A stretch of 64,000 nucleotides of DNA from contig CM019823.1 in NCBI GenBank assembly GCA_009763385.1, positions 86,625,104 to 86,689,103 of the forward strand, read 5' to 3'. Source of the stretch: Coix lacryma-jobi var. lacryma-jobi. Its lineage: Eukaryota > Streptophyta > Magnoliopsida > Poales > Poaceae. The position numbers were made by a program, and so were the translations under genes. This document shows, piece by piece, positions 1-11,737 of this stretch; the first letter of the stretch is position 1, and every line of letters starts with the position of its first letter. Under the pieces are notes generated by a model. The model saw only the letters and a list, made by a program, of their open reading frames with translations. It was not told where the DNA came from and did no database searches.

Positions 1-3000
1 CCATAGCCGAGTCGCCATGACCGCGACCGGCACGAGTTTGAGTGAGAGCTAGCGCTAGAGAGGGGTGGTATCGATGCGCGGGGTCAAGGGAGAGAGGTAG
101 GAGTCCTCGCCGTCGCCGGAGACCTCGCCGGCGAGGCGGCTGACGGCCGGTCAACCGGCCGGGCAGCTGGTCAAGGCCGGCCAGACGCGAGCGTGAGCGG
201 GAGAGGGAAGAGAGAGGCTGACGCCTGGGCCCGAGCTGTCAGGGGCCGTGGGCCGTTGATGGGCCGAGCCCAGTGAGAGAAGTGAAATGTTTTTCTTTTT
301 CTGTTTTGAATGAATAGTGTTAGATTTTGTTTTTTTGATATGTTTTTGTAGGAAGCTCTAAAAATTGTGAAAATTTTTGTGTAGCCTTCTCAAACTGTCT
401 AGTATTTATGAAAAATATGAAATTTGAATTTTGAACAAATTTTGAAAATGATTTAATTAGGTCCTTTTATTAATAAATGATCTTTGATGATTTTTGTAGA
501 CTTATTTAAATGTCCAAAAATCATGAAACTATTTTTGTCACTGTTTTTAGCTAAAAATGTATCTTCACAAAAATTTTGAGCTCTGTTGGAGAAAATAAAT
601 TTTATTCTTATTTCTATGCTTTATTTAAGCATTTAAATATTTATAGTTTGATTTAATTCTACAGGTTTATATGTTTGTCCAAAAAAAAATTGTAAAATTT
701 GTTTTGCTACTGTTAATTTATATAATTTAGCATCTCAAAAAGTTTGGGCTCATTTTGACAAAGGTAAATGTAAGTCCTTTTCCTATATTTAATTTATAAA
801 GAAATGGTTAATTGAGTTTTATTTGAATAATTAGGTAATTAAATGTTAAGAAGGAGTTAAGTTTAATCTTTGTATCTTCAGTACTCCGTTGTTTGATGGT
901 TATGTTTCATGTTTTAATTGATCATGAGTGGCTTGTTATAGATCAAGTAATGTCTTTGAGTGTTAATGCATTTTGTTAGTATAGTTGCTGATCCAGTCCT
1001 CTTAATGGACTGTTTTCATGATTAAGTTCATGTTTTCTGTTAATAAGTTGTATACAAAAGTTGTAGTTAATTTCATATCTAGCTTGTCCTAAAATTTCAT
1101 GATTTTAGGCCTGCTAGAGTAGGAGTTATGGTTTTTATAAGTCAGCAGGTTAGATCTGTCCTATCTTCTGGATAGATCTGGGTAATGTAGTTGTTTGAGC
1201 TAATTAAGTTGTGAACCACCTTTTGGACCTAATAAGAAAGTTTTAGAGTTTTTCATAAGCTTTCTAGATTGTTAAGGATCACCATTTTTGGTGACCTATA
1301 GCTCCAGTTATGGTTGTTGGAAGTTGGATCAGCAAATCTGTCCTAGCTCTGGACATCAATGTTTATCCAAGTGAGTTGACCTAGTTGCCTATAGAATCAA
1401 CCCTAGGTGATAATAACAAGTTTGCAGACAATTTGATAAGCTTTTCAAATTGTCTAGGGTCACCCCTTTTGAAGGATGGTAGCTCTGGTTATGGTTAATA
1501 AACCATTAAATTTAAGTTTGCATCGTGTGTGACTTTGGATTATTGTTTGAAGACCATGGGACACCTCTCATCTTGTGCTCCTATGGCTTGAGTGATGTTT
1601 TGATAAACCTTAGTTACCATAGTTAACCCACCTAAAGGTGCTTGGTGGAAGTTGTAAACAAACTAGAAACCCTAGTTGGTGAGTTGCAAGTTGGTTTTGT
1701 TGGTTTGCAACTTTACCGCGAAGGAAAGTTGTACTCGACTTTCCTTATCTTGTGTTATCTTCTGTTATGCTTTTGAATTGTCCTGCACCTTAGCATGCCT
1801 CGCATGGCATCATACTAAAGCATACATCATTTATCGACGTGTAGTGCACGAGAGTGCTGGAGTCGTGTTGATCAAGCTTTAATGATCACCCTTGTCGAAC
1901 AAGCCTCGGAAGGAGATCCTTGTTGGACATGCTTCGTCGAGAAGACTTAACCTCAAGATGAAGGAACTAACTTGTGTGGATCCTTCTTGGATCTTATCTT
2001 CCCTGCAACAAAGGCAAGCCCCGGTTCATTGAACCATTTCCTTGGATTTACAATTACACTTATTTTCGATAAACTGATGCATAAAATGTTTATCAAATAA
2101 ATGCTTTAAACCTGTTGATGCATGACCAACCTTGTTATCGATATATCATTCCTTGATACCTGTTTTAGGCCACTGATAGAAATGCTTAGCCTTGCTTTAT
2201 GAAGCTTTGATAAATGTTTTCGATACTTATCGTTTTGGAATGATAACGAGAAAGAATGATGGTTAAGACCAGACAGGCACATACATCGAACCTCGGGTTG
2301 GTGTAGGGTGACCCGGATGTGTCGGATTAGGGTAACCGTTGTTGGCCTGCTAGATTGAGAAACTGTGAAGTACCGATCATATGCTACGGTAAGCCCTGCC
2401 TTGGTGGTTCTTAAATGAGAACGGCTAATCGCGCACTGGGAGTGGAGAGATGGCGGTAGTACTAGCTACCCTCGTGGGTCGAAGTCCCGGATTGGAGGTG
2501 TACAAGTACTCTCGGGTGGCGCGGACCCGGTCTTGTTTGGAGGATCCGAGGTTGGGGTTGGTATATGTGTGATCACGGGTCTACATATATCGTATGATCA
2601 TGGAAAACTCCCAGATCTGGTTGAATCGGTTCGAATCGTCGTGCTCCTCGGTTAAGGAGACTCAATCTTTCGACCTGCACGGTAGAATAAAAATGGAACT
2701 GGTTTAAGAAAGAATGAAGATGATCTTTCATGAATAGTCACCTTTAATTCTTACTATATACTTAAATGTATAAGTAAAATTTGGGTCTAGGTTTACTTAG
2801 TAAGCTTTTATGCAAATGAAAAATTCTGTTGAGCCTACCCAAACCAGCATGAACCTGAAGTCTTTTCTGTTGACGGGTAAGTCTTGCTGAGTATCGACCG
2901 TACTCAGGGTTTGTTAACCCCTGTTGCAGGTTTCTAATAGGTGATGTTGATCATGATCATGTCAGTGGGCTTGACGTGATCTGGTTGTTCTTCTTCTCCA

Positions 3001-3320
3001 ACTTAGGTACTCCGCCTAAGTGTGGTTCCGTAATACTATTCTACTTCCGCAATACCAGTTATGTTTATGTAAAAAGTAACTTGTTCATGGTTTTGTAAAG
3101 TTTATATCTCTTACTTCCGCACTCCGATGGTATATTGTAACAAATGTTGTAATTATTCCAACCTTCATGATGATGATCCTGTGGTTCGTGGATAATTCGG
3201 GGTTCTCTCGAGGACACCCGACGGATCTTTCCAGTGATGTGGTACATGTGCACAGTCATTAGGGCTCGGGGAGACGATGACGTGTGCGGGTGGGCCACAT
3301 TAATGGGAGGTTCTGCCACA
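1..3320 (+). repeat. 5' LTR of the LARD-like element (partial)
   Basis: This is the last 3.3 kb of the left LTR. It aligns with 6703-10020 throughout and ends in ...TTCTGCCACA at 3320, directly before the primer-binding site. Differences from the right LTR are scattered substitutions and short indels (for example AGCGCTAG versus AGCGCCAC near base 50, and a one-base homopolymer change near 690). The first 2.1 kb of this LTR lies before the window. Confidence 0.93.
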
Positions 3321-3323
3321 GAA

Positions 3324-3338
3324 TGGTATCGGAGCAGG
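3324..3338 (+). promoter_or_regulatory. Primer-binding site, tRNA-iMet type
   Basis: TGGTATCGGAGCAGG begins three bases after the left LTR. It matches the complement of the 3' end of plant initiator tRNA-Met, the usual minus-strand primer for many copia and chromovirus elements. Confidence 0.88.
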
Positions 3339-4605
3339 ATTGTCATCAAGGGAAGATTAGTTACAACGTTACTTTTGAAAAACTTCAAAATGGTTTCTTA
3401 ATCTAAAAGTTTTTGGAAGTAACAAGTTAAAAATGATCCTTCCCTAAGTTTCTTGCTTTGCTGGAAGACTTTGTGAAGACTATACTAGTGGCTCCAACAA
3501 AAGGTACCGAGAAGATGTCCACCTTTCTTCTGAAAGTCAATGGATAGTTAACCACTTCGCCAAAATGCGATGAAAGGGTTTTGCAATGCCTGCACCAAGT
3601 CGGTGAAGCTAGCATATAAAGTATAGCCCTATACCTAACTAAAGGTGGAGACAGAAAACTCCTGCCAGTGAGAGGTCGTATAGGACGAGCATATATCCTA
3701 TCATGCATAATGATAAAATATGCTTCTTCTCTAAATTCTAAAAGCAGCTATGATCCCCGATAGCTGATCGTCCCTAGATTCTGCTATCCTTGATACTTAT
3801 GTTCCATAAGTTCCTAATCCTTGGGAATTTTTGGATATCTTTAATACATTCTACCACATAAAATCAGAATCAGGGTAAAATCCTTGGTTCTTTTGGAACA
3901 CGCGTGTCATGCCTTGAATTGGCACGTGCTAGTTGTTGGATGTAGTGAAAACGACGAATGGTGGTTGAAAGTTACTGAAATTATGTTCTTTGAAAGGACC
4001 CTGATCTGTGGACCGGATAAAAGCGTGGGAACCTGGAGTCACCTATGGATGGCCACCATAGGGCGTTACTGCCAGGTGCTCGCTAATGTCCAGGCCTATG
4101 GTCATGATTCTTTCTAGTCCACCGTTAAAGTGCTTTCATTTCTGGACGCCCGAAAGGGAGTTCAAAGCCACTTTCCTTGTAATTATAAACAACCCTTGCT
4201 TTTGGTTATAATTTCCTTCTTATTGAGATGAGAGATATAGAAGTTGTGCTCTATTGTGGTGCCATGATTAGTGACCACGGTGCCGCGTCGGAACCTAGGG
4301 AATCTCGTGTGTCCGGATCACACTAGTGTCCGCTGGGTGCGCGCAGGTATCGAGGTCTACAGTTATGATCCATTATAGCCCACAACTAATGTACGCTCTC
4401 TCTGGATTCTTGATAATCTTTCTTGCTCCACCCAGATATTTTCTACCCTGCTACTTGCAACTGTGTTCTAATCCCGGTTGTAATCTTGAACCCCAACCCA
4501 GTTGCCTTGTGAACTCCTTGTGAGTAAACAAGTGTGACACATTTCCTTTTCCATTACTCAACCCAACCGTTAAGTGCTTCTTAAATCTCGGGACGAGATT
4601 TCTTT

Positions 4606-4617
4606 AAGGGGGAAGGG
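4606..4617 (+). promoter_or_regulatory. Polypurine tract before the 3' LTR
   Basis: AAGGGGGAAGGG lies one base before the right LTR, which begins TGTAACACCCC at 4619. It would prime plus-strand synthesis. The preceding GGACGAGATTTCTTT context is one I associate with Tekay/Del elements. Confidence 0.88.
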
Positions 4618-4618
4618 T

Positions 4619-7600
4619 TGTAACACCCCTGGTGTTAAGCATTAATTAAAATTCTATTTAAGTTGTTTAGTATGCATAATCATCTGGCATCATGGCATCA
4701 AAGCATTTCATGTTTTCATGTTTAAGGCATAATTGTGATGCTTTATATGTTTGACAAGAGTGTTGTGTGTTTTTGAGTGTTGGTTTCCATGTTTGAAATA
4801 TATGTGGCTTGATTGTGATGTTTGGTGTTACATGAAAGGGCTAGTGAGAAAACCTTGGTTTTTAAAATCTCTCTTTTTGTTCCCTTTTCTATAAGTCAAA
4901 AAGTATGTCAAATTTCAAAGTAATTTCAAAAGCAAAGTTGTAGCTCTTGTTGAGAGGCACAACTTTGGTATTTAAAGGTTTCAAAGTTTCTGTACAAAAG
5001 TTTGAATAAATTTGGAATCTTTCAAACCCTAAATTTGACCCCTAAACTAGATTTCAAAAATTAAAAAGAATTAGACTTTGGTCTTTTAATCAAGGTTGTA
5101 GAGAGGACTAAAAGAAACAACTTTTATTAAGATAGATTTTCATGTTATTAAAGAAAATCTGAAGTAATTTGGAAAACAAGTTTGATTTGGTTTCAAATTG
5201 AAAATCAATTTCCAAAAGCTAGTTTTATCCCCTTTTGTGTAGTTCCAAAATTAAGCACAATTTGGATATATGACCAAAAACAAAGTTGTAGATAATTTAG
5301 TAAGGAACAACTTCTAGAAATGGTTCCCTTTTGACTTTAAACTTGCATTTCAAAAACTATTTGAAATCTGAGTTGGAGATCTACATCAAAGTTGTAGAGA
5401 ATTTCAAAATGAACCTTTCATACATTGACCATTTTTCAAGTGTCAATGTAAAATTAAAAGTAATTTTGCTTTTACTGCAAAACCCTAGTTCTGTCCCCTT
5501 TTCAAATTCCAATTTGAAATGGATTTGAACTGTTTTGATCAAATTGGCCTATTTCCAGTTGAAATCAGCAAAAGGGTTTTAAAGCAAAGTTATACAAATT
5601 TTCAAACTCTACATTTCATATTTGGACAAAATCTGAAGTTGTTCAGGAATTTCAAAAGTAATTTTGAATTCAGTTTGGTCCAAATTTGATCTTTTGACCA
5701 TATTTCAAAATCTAAGCAGAATTTGACTTTGGTTCTTTAAGAAAAGTTATAGAACACAAAATTTGGAGCAACTTTGGTTTTTGGAGTTTTCACCGTGCAG
5801 TTCAAAATTTTGGAGAAATTTTGAAAGGGGGAAAACCTGGTACTGTAGCTACAGGAGGGGGGAGCATCTGCCGGCGCAGGGCAGGCCGCCGCGTGCGCGC
5901 CGCCGTGGCTCGGTCCTCTTCGTGCCGCTCCGCGTGTCCAGCCACGCAGCTGGCTGCCTGCTTGCCGCACTCCGCGTGGTGGCAAGCTCCGGGAGCTTCT
6001 TCATCTCTCCAGCGTCCACGTCCGCCGTCCCCTCTGTTTCTCTCCCCTTTTTCCGCACAACTCCGGCGAGCTCGTGCGTCATCATCGCCGCGTCCTAGCG
6101 CTCTCCATCTTCCCAATCGCTCCGCCTAGCTCCTCTGCTTCCTCCGAGTTAGCTAACCCAAGCTCGAACCCTCACAATCGCCGCCACCACGGTCTCCTTC
6201 CTCGCTGCCGGCGAGAAGCCGCCGCGAGCACCTCAGTCGTGGTCACGGTAAGCCGAGGTATCTCCGGTCAATTCGAGCAGTGTTTTAGCTTCGTGCTGTG
6301 TCATGGCTCATGATCGGCTTGCCTTGGAGGTCGCTACCGTTCTGTAGTGCGCAGTCCGCGACAGTTGCCGCCAGTGTCAGCTCTGCCATTGCCGCCGCCG
6401 TCGCCAACCGCCGTCCGGTGCTCCTCGGGTCAAGGCAAGGTGAGCATCGTGGTCGCCAGGGGTTCCTGGTTGTGGTGCGCTCCCTAGCTCGATCTCTACC
6501 GGGCCGTCGTAGTCGGCCCGCGTGGCTCGCCGTCGGCGCAAGCGTCGCCATGGCCGCCGTCGTGGACCGAAGAGTTCTGGCTCGTGTTAGTTGAAGTTCG
6601 GGTGAGCACCATGTTCACGAGAGGTGCAGGAGTGCAGTGCTGTTGGAGTTGAGGTCGCTACCGGGCCCTAGCTGCCGGAACACGGCGTCACCGTCGTGTC
6701 CGCCATAGCCGAGCCGCCATGACCGCGACCGGCACGAGTTTGAGTGAGAGCTAGCGCCACAGAGGGGTGGTATCGATGCGCGGGGTCAAGGGAGAGAGGT
6801 AGGAGTCCTCGCCGTCGCCGGAGACCTCGCCGGCGAGGCGGCCGACGGCCGGTCAACCGGCCGGGCAGCTGGTCAAGGCCGGCCAGACGCGAGCGTGAGC
6901 GGGAGAGGGAAGAGAGAGGCTGACGCCTGGGCCCGAGCTGTCAGGGGCCGTGGGCCGTTGATGGGCCGAGCCCAGTGAGAGAAGTGAAATCTTTTTCTTT
7001 TTCTGTTTTGAATGAATAGTGTTAGATTTTGTTTTTTTATATGTTTTTGTAGGAAGCTCTAAAAATTGTGAAAAATTTTGTGTAGCCTTCTCAAACTGTC
7101 TAGTATTTATGAAAAATATGAAATTTGAATTTTGAACAAATTTTGAAAATGATTTAATTAGGTCCTTTTATTAATAAATGATCTTTGATGATTTTTGTAG
7201 ACTTATTTAAATGTCCAAAAATCATGAAACTATTTTTGTCACTGTTTTTAGCTAAAAATGTATCTTCACAAAAATTTTGAGCTCTGTTGGAGAAAATAAA
7301 TTTTATTCTTATTTCTATGCTTTATTTAAGCATTTAAATATTTATAGTTTGATTTAATTCTACAGGTTTATATGTTTGTCCAAAAAAAATTGTAAAATTT
7401 GTTTTGCTACTGTTAATTTATATAATTTAGCATCTCAAAAAGTTTGGGCTCATTTTCACAAAGGTAAATGTAAGTCCTTTTCCTATATTTAATTTATAAA
7501 GAAATGGTTAATTGAGTTTTATTTGAATAATTAGGTAATTAAATGTTAAGAAGGAGTTAAGTTTAATCTTTGTATCTTCAGTACTCTCTTGTTTGATGGT

Positions 7601-10020
7601 TATGTTTCATGTTTTAATTGATCATGAGTGGCTTGTTATAGATCAAGTAATGTCTTTGAGTGTTAATGCATTTTGTTAGTATAGTTGCTGATCCAGTCCT
7701 CTTAATGGACTGTTTTCATGATTAAGTTCATGTTTTCTGTTAATAAGTTGTATACAAAAGTTGTAGTTAATTTCATATCTAGCTTGTCCTAAAATTTCAT
7801 GATTTTAGGCCTGCTAGAGTAGGAGTTATGGTTTTTATAAGTCAGCAGGATAGATCTGTCCTATCTTCTGGATAGATCTGGGTAATGTAGTTGTTTGAGC
7901 TAATTAAGTTGTGAACCACCTTTTGGACCTAATAAGAAAGTTTTAGAGTTTTTCATAAGCTTTCTAGATTGTTAAGGATCACCATTTTTGGTGACCTATA
8001 GCTCCAGTTATGGTTGTTGGAAGTTGGATCAGCAAATCTGTCCTAGCTCTGGACATCAATGTTTATCCAAGTGAGTTGACCTAGTTGCCTATAGAATCAA
8101 CCCTAGGTGATAATAACAAGTTTGCAGACAATTTGATAAGCTTTTCAAATTGTCTAGGGTCACCCCTTTTGAAGGATGGTAGCTCTGGTTATGGTTAATA
8201 AACCATTAAATTTAAGTTTGCATCGTGTGTGACTTTGGATTATTGTTTGAAGACCATGGGACACCTCTCATCTTGTGCTCCTATGGCTTGAGTGATGTTT
8301 TGATAAACCTTAGTTACCATAGTTAACCCACCTAAAGGTGCTTGGTGGAAGTTGTAAACAAACTAGAAACCCTAGTTGGTGAGTTGCAAGTTGGTTTTGT
8401 TGGTTTGCAACTTTACCGCGAAGGAAAGTTGTACTCGACTTTCCTTATCTTGTGTTATCTTCTGTTATGCTTTTGAATTGTCCTGCACCTTAGCATGCCT
8501 CGCATGGCATCATACTAAAGCATACATCATTTATCGACGTGTAGTGCACGAGAGTGCTGGAGTCGTGTTGATCAAGCTTTAATGATCACCCTTGTCGAAC
8601 AAGCCTCGGAAGGAGATCCTTGTTGGACATGCTTCGTCGAGAAGACTTAACCTCAAGATGAAGGAACTAACTTGTGTGGATCCTTCTTGGATCTTATCTT
8701 CCCTGCAACAAAGGCAAGCCCCGGTTCATTGAACCATTTCCTTGGATTTACAATTACACTTATTTTCGATAAACTGATGCATAAAATGTTTATCAAATAA
8801 ATGCTTTAAACCTGTTGATGCATGACCAACCTTGTTATCGATATATCATTCCTTGATACCTGTTTTAGGCCACTGATAGAAATGCTTAGCCTTGCTTTAT
8901 GAAGCTTTGATAAATGTTTTCGATACTTATCGTTTTGGAATGATAACGAGAAAGAATGATGGTTAAGACCAGACGGGCACATACATCGAACCTCGGGTTG
9001 GTGTAGGGTGACCCGGATGTGTCGGATTAGGGTAACCGTTGTTGGCCTGCTAGATTGAGAAACTGTGAAGTACCGATCATATGCTACGGTAAGCCCTGCC
9101 TTGGTGGTTCTTAAATGAGAACGGCTAATCGCGCACTGGGAGTGGAGAGATGGCGGTAGTACTAGCTACCCTCGTGGGTCGAAGTCCCGGATTGGAGGTG
9201 TACAAGTACTCTCGGGTGGCGCGGACCCGGTCTTGTTTGGAGGATCCGAGGTTGGGGTTGGTATATGTGTGATCACGGGTCTACATATATCGTATGATCA
9301 TGGAAAACTCCCAGATCTGGTTGAATCGGTTCGAATCGTCGTGCTCCTCGGTTAAGGAGACTCAATCTTTCGACCTGCACGGTAGAATAAAAATGGAACT
9401 GGTTTAAGAAAGAATGAAGATGATCTTTCATGAATAGTCACCTTTAATTCTTACTATATACTTAAATGTATAAGTAAAATTTGGGTCTAGGTTTACTTAG
9501 TAAGCTTTTATGCAAATGAAAAATTCTGTTGAGCCTACCCAAACCAGCATGAACCTGAAGTCTTTTCTGTTGACGGGTAAGTCTTGCTGAGTATCGACCG
9601 TACTCAGGGTTTGTTAACCCCTGTTGCAGGTTTCTAATAGGTGATGTTGATCATGATCATGTCAGTGGGCTTGACGTGATCTGGTTGTTCTTCTTCTCCA
9701 ACTTAGGTACTCCGCCTAAGTGTGGTTCCGTAATACTATTCTACTTCCGCAATACCAGTTATGTTTATGTAAAAAGTAACTTGTTCATGGTTTTGTAAAG
9801 TTTATATCTCTTACTTCCGCACTCCGATGGTATATTGTAACAAATGTTGTAATTATTCCAACCTTCATGATGATGATCCTGTGGTTCGTGGATAATTCGG
9901 GGTTCTCTCGAGGACACCCGACGGATCTTTCCAGTGATGTGGTACATGTGCACAGTCATTAGGGCTCGGGGAGACGATGACGTGTGCGGGTGGGCCACAT
10001 TAATGGGAGGTTCTGCCACA
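4619..10020 (+). repeat. 3' LTR of the LARD-like element, 5402 bp
   Basis: A complete LTR from TGTAACACCC to TGCCACA. Its first 1.2 kb is AT-rich. A sharply GC-rich block follows at about 5836-6970, then an AT-rich stretch that matches the partial left LTR. Short ORFs present in both LTRs (for example 1676-1882 and 8376-8582) are simply LTR duplicates. The sequence after 10020 is the minus-strand gypsy remnant into which the element inserted. Confidence 0.93.
5836..6970 (+). other. GC-rich island inside the long LTR
   Basis: A block of about 1.1 kb rich in CpG and GC, bounded on both sides by AT-rich LTR sequence. It has several overlapping open frames on both strands, which GC-rich DNA produces by chance. 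It contains GTAAG and GGTGAG strings that look like splice donors and resembles the 5' end of a plant gene. Its place in U3 suggests that it holds promoter and leader sequence of the LTR. Capture of a host gene fragment is an alternative I cannot exclude. Confidence 0.5.
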
Positions 10021-10170
10021 TATGGTGTCACTCATGTTCTTCGTTTGCCCAACAGTTTATAGTGAAGCATTAATTATGGAGGCTGGCAACATCTTCCTTA
10101 GTGTGCATGTTCTTGTAGATCTAGGACCTTCACTCTGTAGAATTTGGGAGTTGAGAAACTTCTCCTTGTT
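10021..10170 (-). pseudogene. gag C-terminal remnant, gypsy (broken)
   Basis: The minus strand of this segment aligns base for base, with scattered changes, with 58423-58572. There a minus-strand frame reads EKFVNSQILQS and leads toward a protease region. The copy here is broken by stops. It is cut on one side by the LARD insertion at 10020 and on the other by the solo LTR at 10171. Assignment to gag rests on its position before the protease in copy two and on a loose resemblance to Athila/Tat gag tails, so it is tentative. Confidence 0.45.
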
Positions 10171-11737
10171 TGTTGGCGGTCCTTATTGCCTATTTATAAC
10201 CGCCAACTCTCACATGAAATGATCACCAAACTTAGAATCAGGGGTTTTATATCTAACGAGTTCCACAAGTTTTGGTGATTCATCGTTTACAGGTGGGCAG
10301 TTGTGAAAACTACTGAAAACATGATCCAGAACATACAAGATACAATATTTACAAGCACCTGACATGAGCCAAGGGGGAGAAGGCCTAATACCAGGCAAAT
10401 CAGGGCCCTGACGGGAGGATAAAAAGGCCAAAACCCCAAGCAAACCATCTCCAAATGAGCCCAAACTTTGTAGGAGTGGTCCATGCAGTCCTAGAGGCCA
10501 ACAGAACAAATATTGGGCCGAGACGACATCTCCAGGGCGCACCATTTTTGGTGCATCTCGGGCCCATCTTTTGCAGGTCGGTTCGTGCCGCCTTTGTAAT
10601 GGCAGTTCCCTAGGTCTCAACTAGGTTCGATGTATCTAGATAGGTGGTTTGAGGTCGGTTTGGGCCTTCCAAATAAGGAGGAGAGGTCCTCCACTCCCCC
10701 AAGGCACCTCCACTATATATAGAGGCCCTCTCCATCATTATAGGCATCATCTTCATAGAGATCATGCACACCACAAGGAGTCCTCTTCACCATATTGCCA
10801 AGATGTAGTAATAGAATAGCTCTATTTGAGAGTGAGGGAGAGATGCTCAAGTTCCGGAGGAGTCCTCAGAGGATCGGTATAATCTTGTATCGCTTCTTTG
10901 TAAGACTCGAGTATTCAATATATTTATCTTCTCTAATTACTTGAATCACTTACATGGTTATCTAGTTCTTACCTTATGTTTTAGCCAAAGCATGGTTAGT
11001 TTAATGTTTTCCACCTTGGCATGGGATCTCCGCTCGACCGAGTGCTCTAGTTATTATATGTGGCTAGAGTAGTAATCAGTAGTATAGACGTGGTGTCTAG
11101 ACTATCGGTTACCTGAGCTTGCGCCCAACCCCACAGATAGTTGTGGTACCCCTGGGGTGACAGCTCCGACAAGGCCTTTGTATTCCACCACGTTCGGGTT
11201 GGTGTTTTGTAGAGCTTTTAGCAGCATTCTCCCGGTTACCCCTTCCCAATCTCTTTGAGAACTGGAAAGGAACTGCTGCTCCAAAGTGCCATGGTGTGAT
11301 CATTATGCTTGACCTTTTCTTTAGTTAATCCCTTTGGTTTGATCTAGACTAGAACCACAGTAATGGAGAAGTATATAGGAACCTTGAACTATTCTGATGA
11401 CCTCCCAACTGTGCTTGTTTGCTCTTTATCTTTTTATGGAGTTCTCCGGTGTATCATTCATCTATCAAACATATATGCTACCACTTACCCCCACTTTAAT
11501 CTAGTCGGTAAACTAAGTTAGTAGATACATGATCGTCAGTTATTAAACTCTTTACACATTACTTCCCTGAGGATATAAATACGATACCTCGGAATACTCC
11601 TGGGTGAAAGCTACAACGGTATTCGTGCGCTTGCGGATTTGTCTGTATGCGTTACACATACCAACTAGCTTTCTGGCGCTGTTGCTGGGGATAGGGTTTA
11701 ACTCTATTCTTGGCAGCGACGCTAAGAAGTGCCAACA
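10171..11737 (+). repeat. Solo LTR, tRNA-Asp-type gypsy family (1567 bp)
   Basis: It starts TGTTGGCGGTCC and ends GTGCCAACA, flanked by an imperfect 5-bp TSD, TTGTT (10166-10170) and ATGTT (11738-11742). The uninterrupted homologous site near 58561 reads ATGTT, so the left copy has mutated. A TATATATA box lies at 10714-10721. Near the end, TGGCGCTGTTGCTGGGGA at about 11674 is a decayed tRNA-Asp primer-site copy now inside the LTR. The first 40 bases form a perfect 9-bp stem, GTTGGCGGT with ACCGCCAAC. Confidence 0.93.

Larger units (their letters stand above)
3321..4618 (+). other. Internal domain of the LARD-like element, non-coding
   Basis: Only 1298 bp separate the LTRs. The open frames here (for example 3884-4117 and 4326-4523) are under 80 codons and carry no retroelement motif that I recognise: no CCHC knuckle, no aspartic protease motif, no YxDD. 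The region therefore probably holds only cis signals for priming and packaging. Its lack of coding sequence separates it from an autonomous Tekay-type element, which would have several kilobases of gag-pol here. Confidence 0.8.
1..10020 (+). mobile_element. LARD-like long-LTR retrotransposon (left end cut by window)
   Basis: A retrotransposon that is almost all LTR. Bases 1-3320 recur at 6703-10020 with only about a dozen differences visible by eye, so the copy is young. The right LTR runs 4619-10020 (5402 bp, TG...CA) and the interior is only about 1.3 kb. A tRNA-iMet-type primer site follows the left LTR and a polypurine tract precedes the right LTR, which fixes the plus orientation. I see no gag, protease, reverse transcriptase or integrase motif, so it would need proteins from an autonomous relative. 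The LTR start TGTAACACCCC and the sequence before the PPT resemble Tekay/Del chromovirus elements; that assignment is inference. It lies in a minus-strand gypsy remnant that resumes at 10021. The left TSD is outside the window. Confidence 0.9.

Noticed and set aside
1676..1882. Identical 68-codon ORF at 1676-1882 and 8376-8582
   Set aside because: The duplication comes from the two LTRs. No domain, codon pattern or homology supports a protein.
5737..6856. Cluster of overlapping ORFs on both strands in the GC-rich LTR block
   Set aside because: High GC lowers stop frequency in all frames. The predicted peptides are low-complexity and overlap in several frames on both strands.
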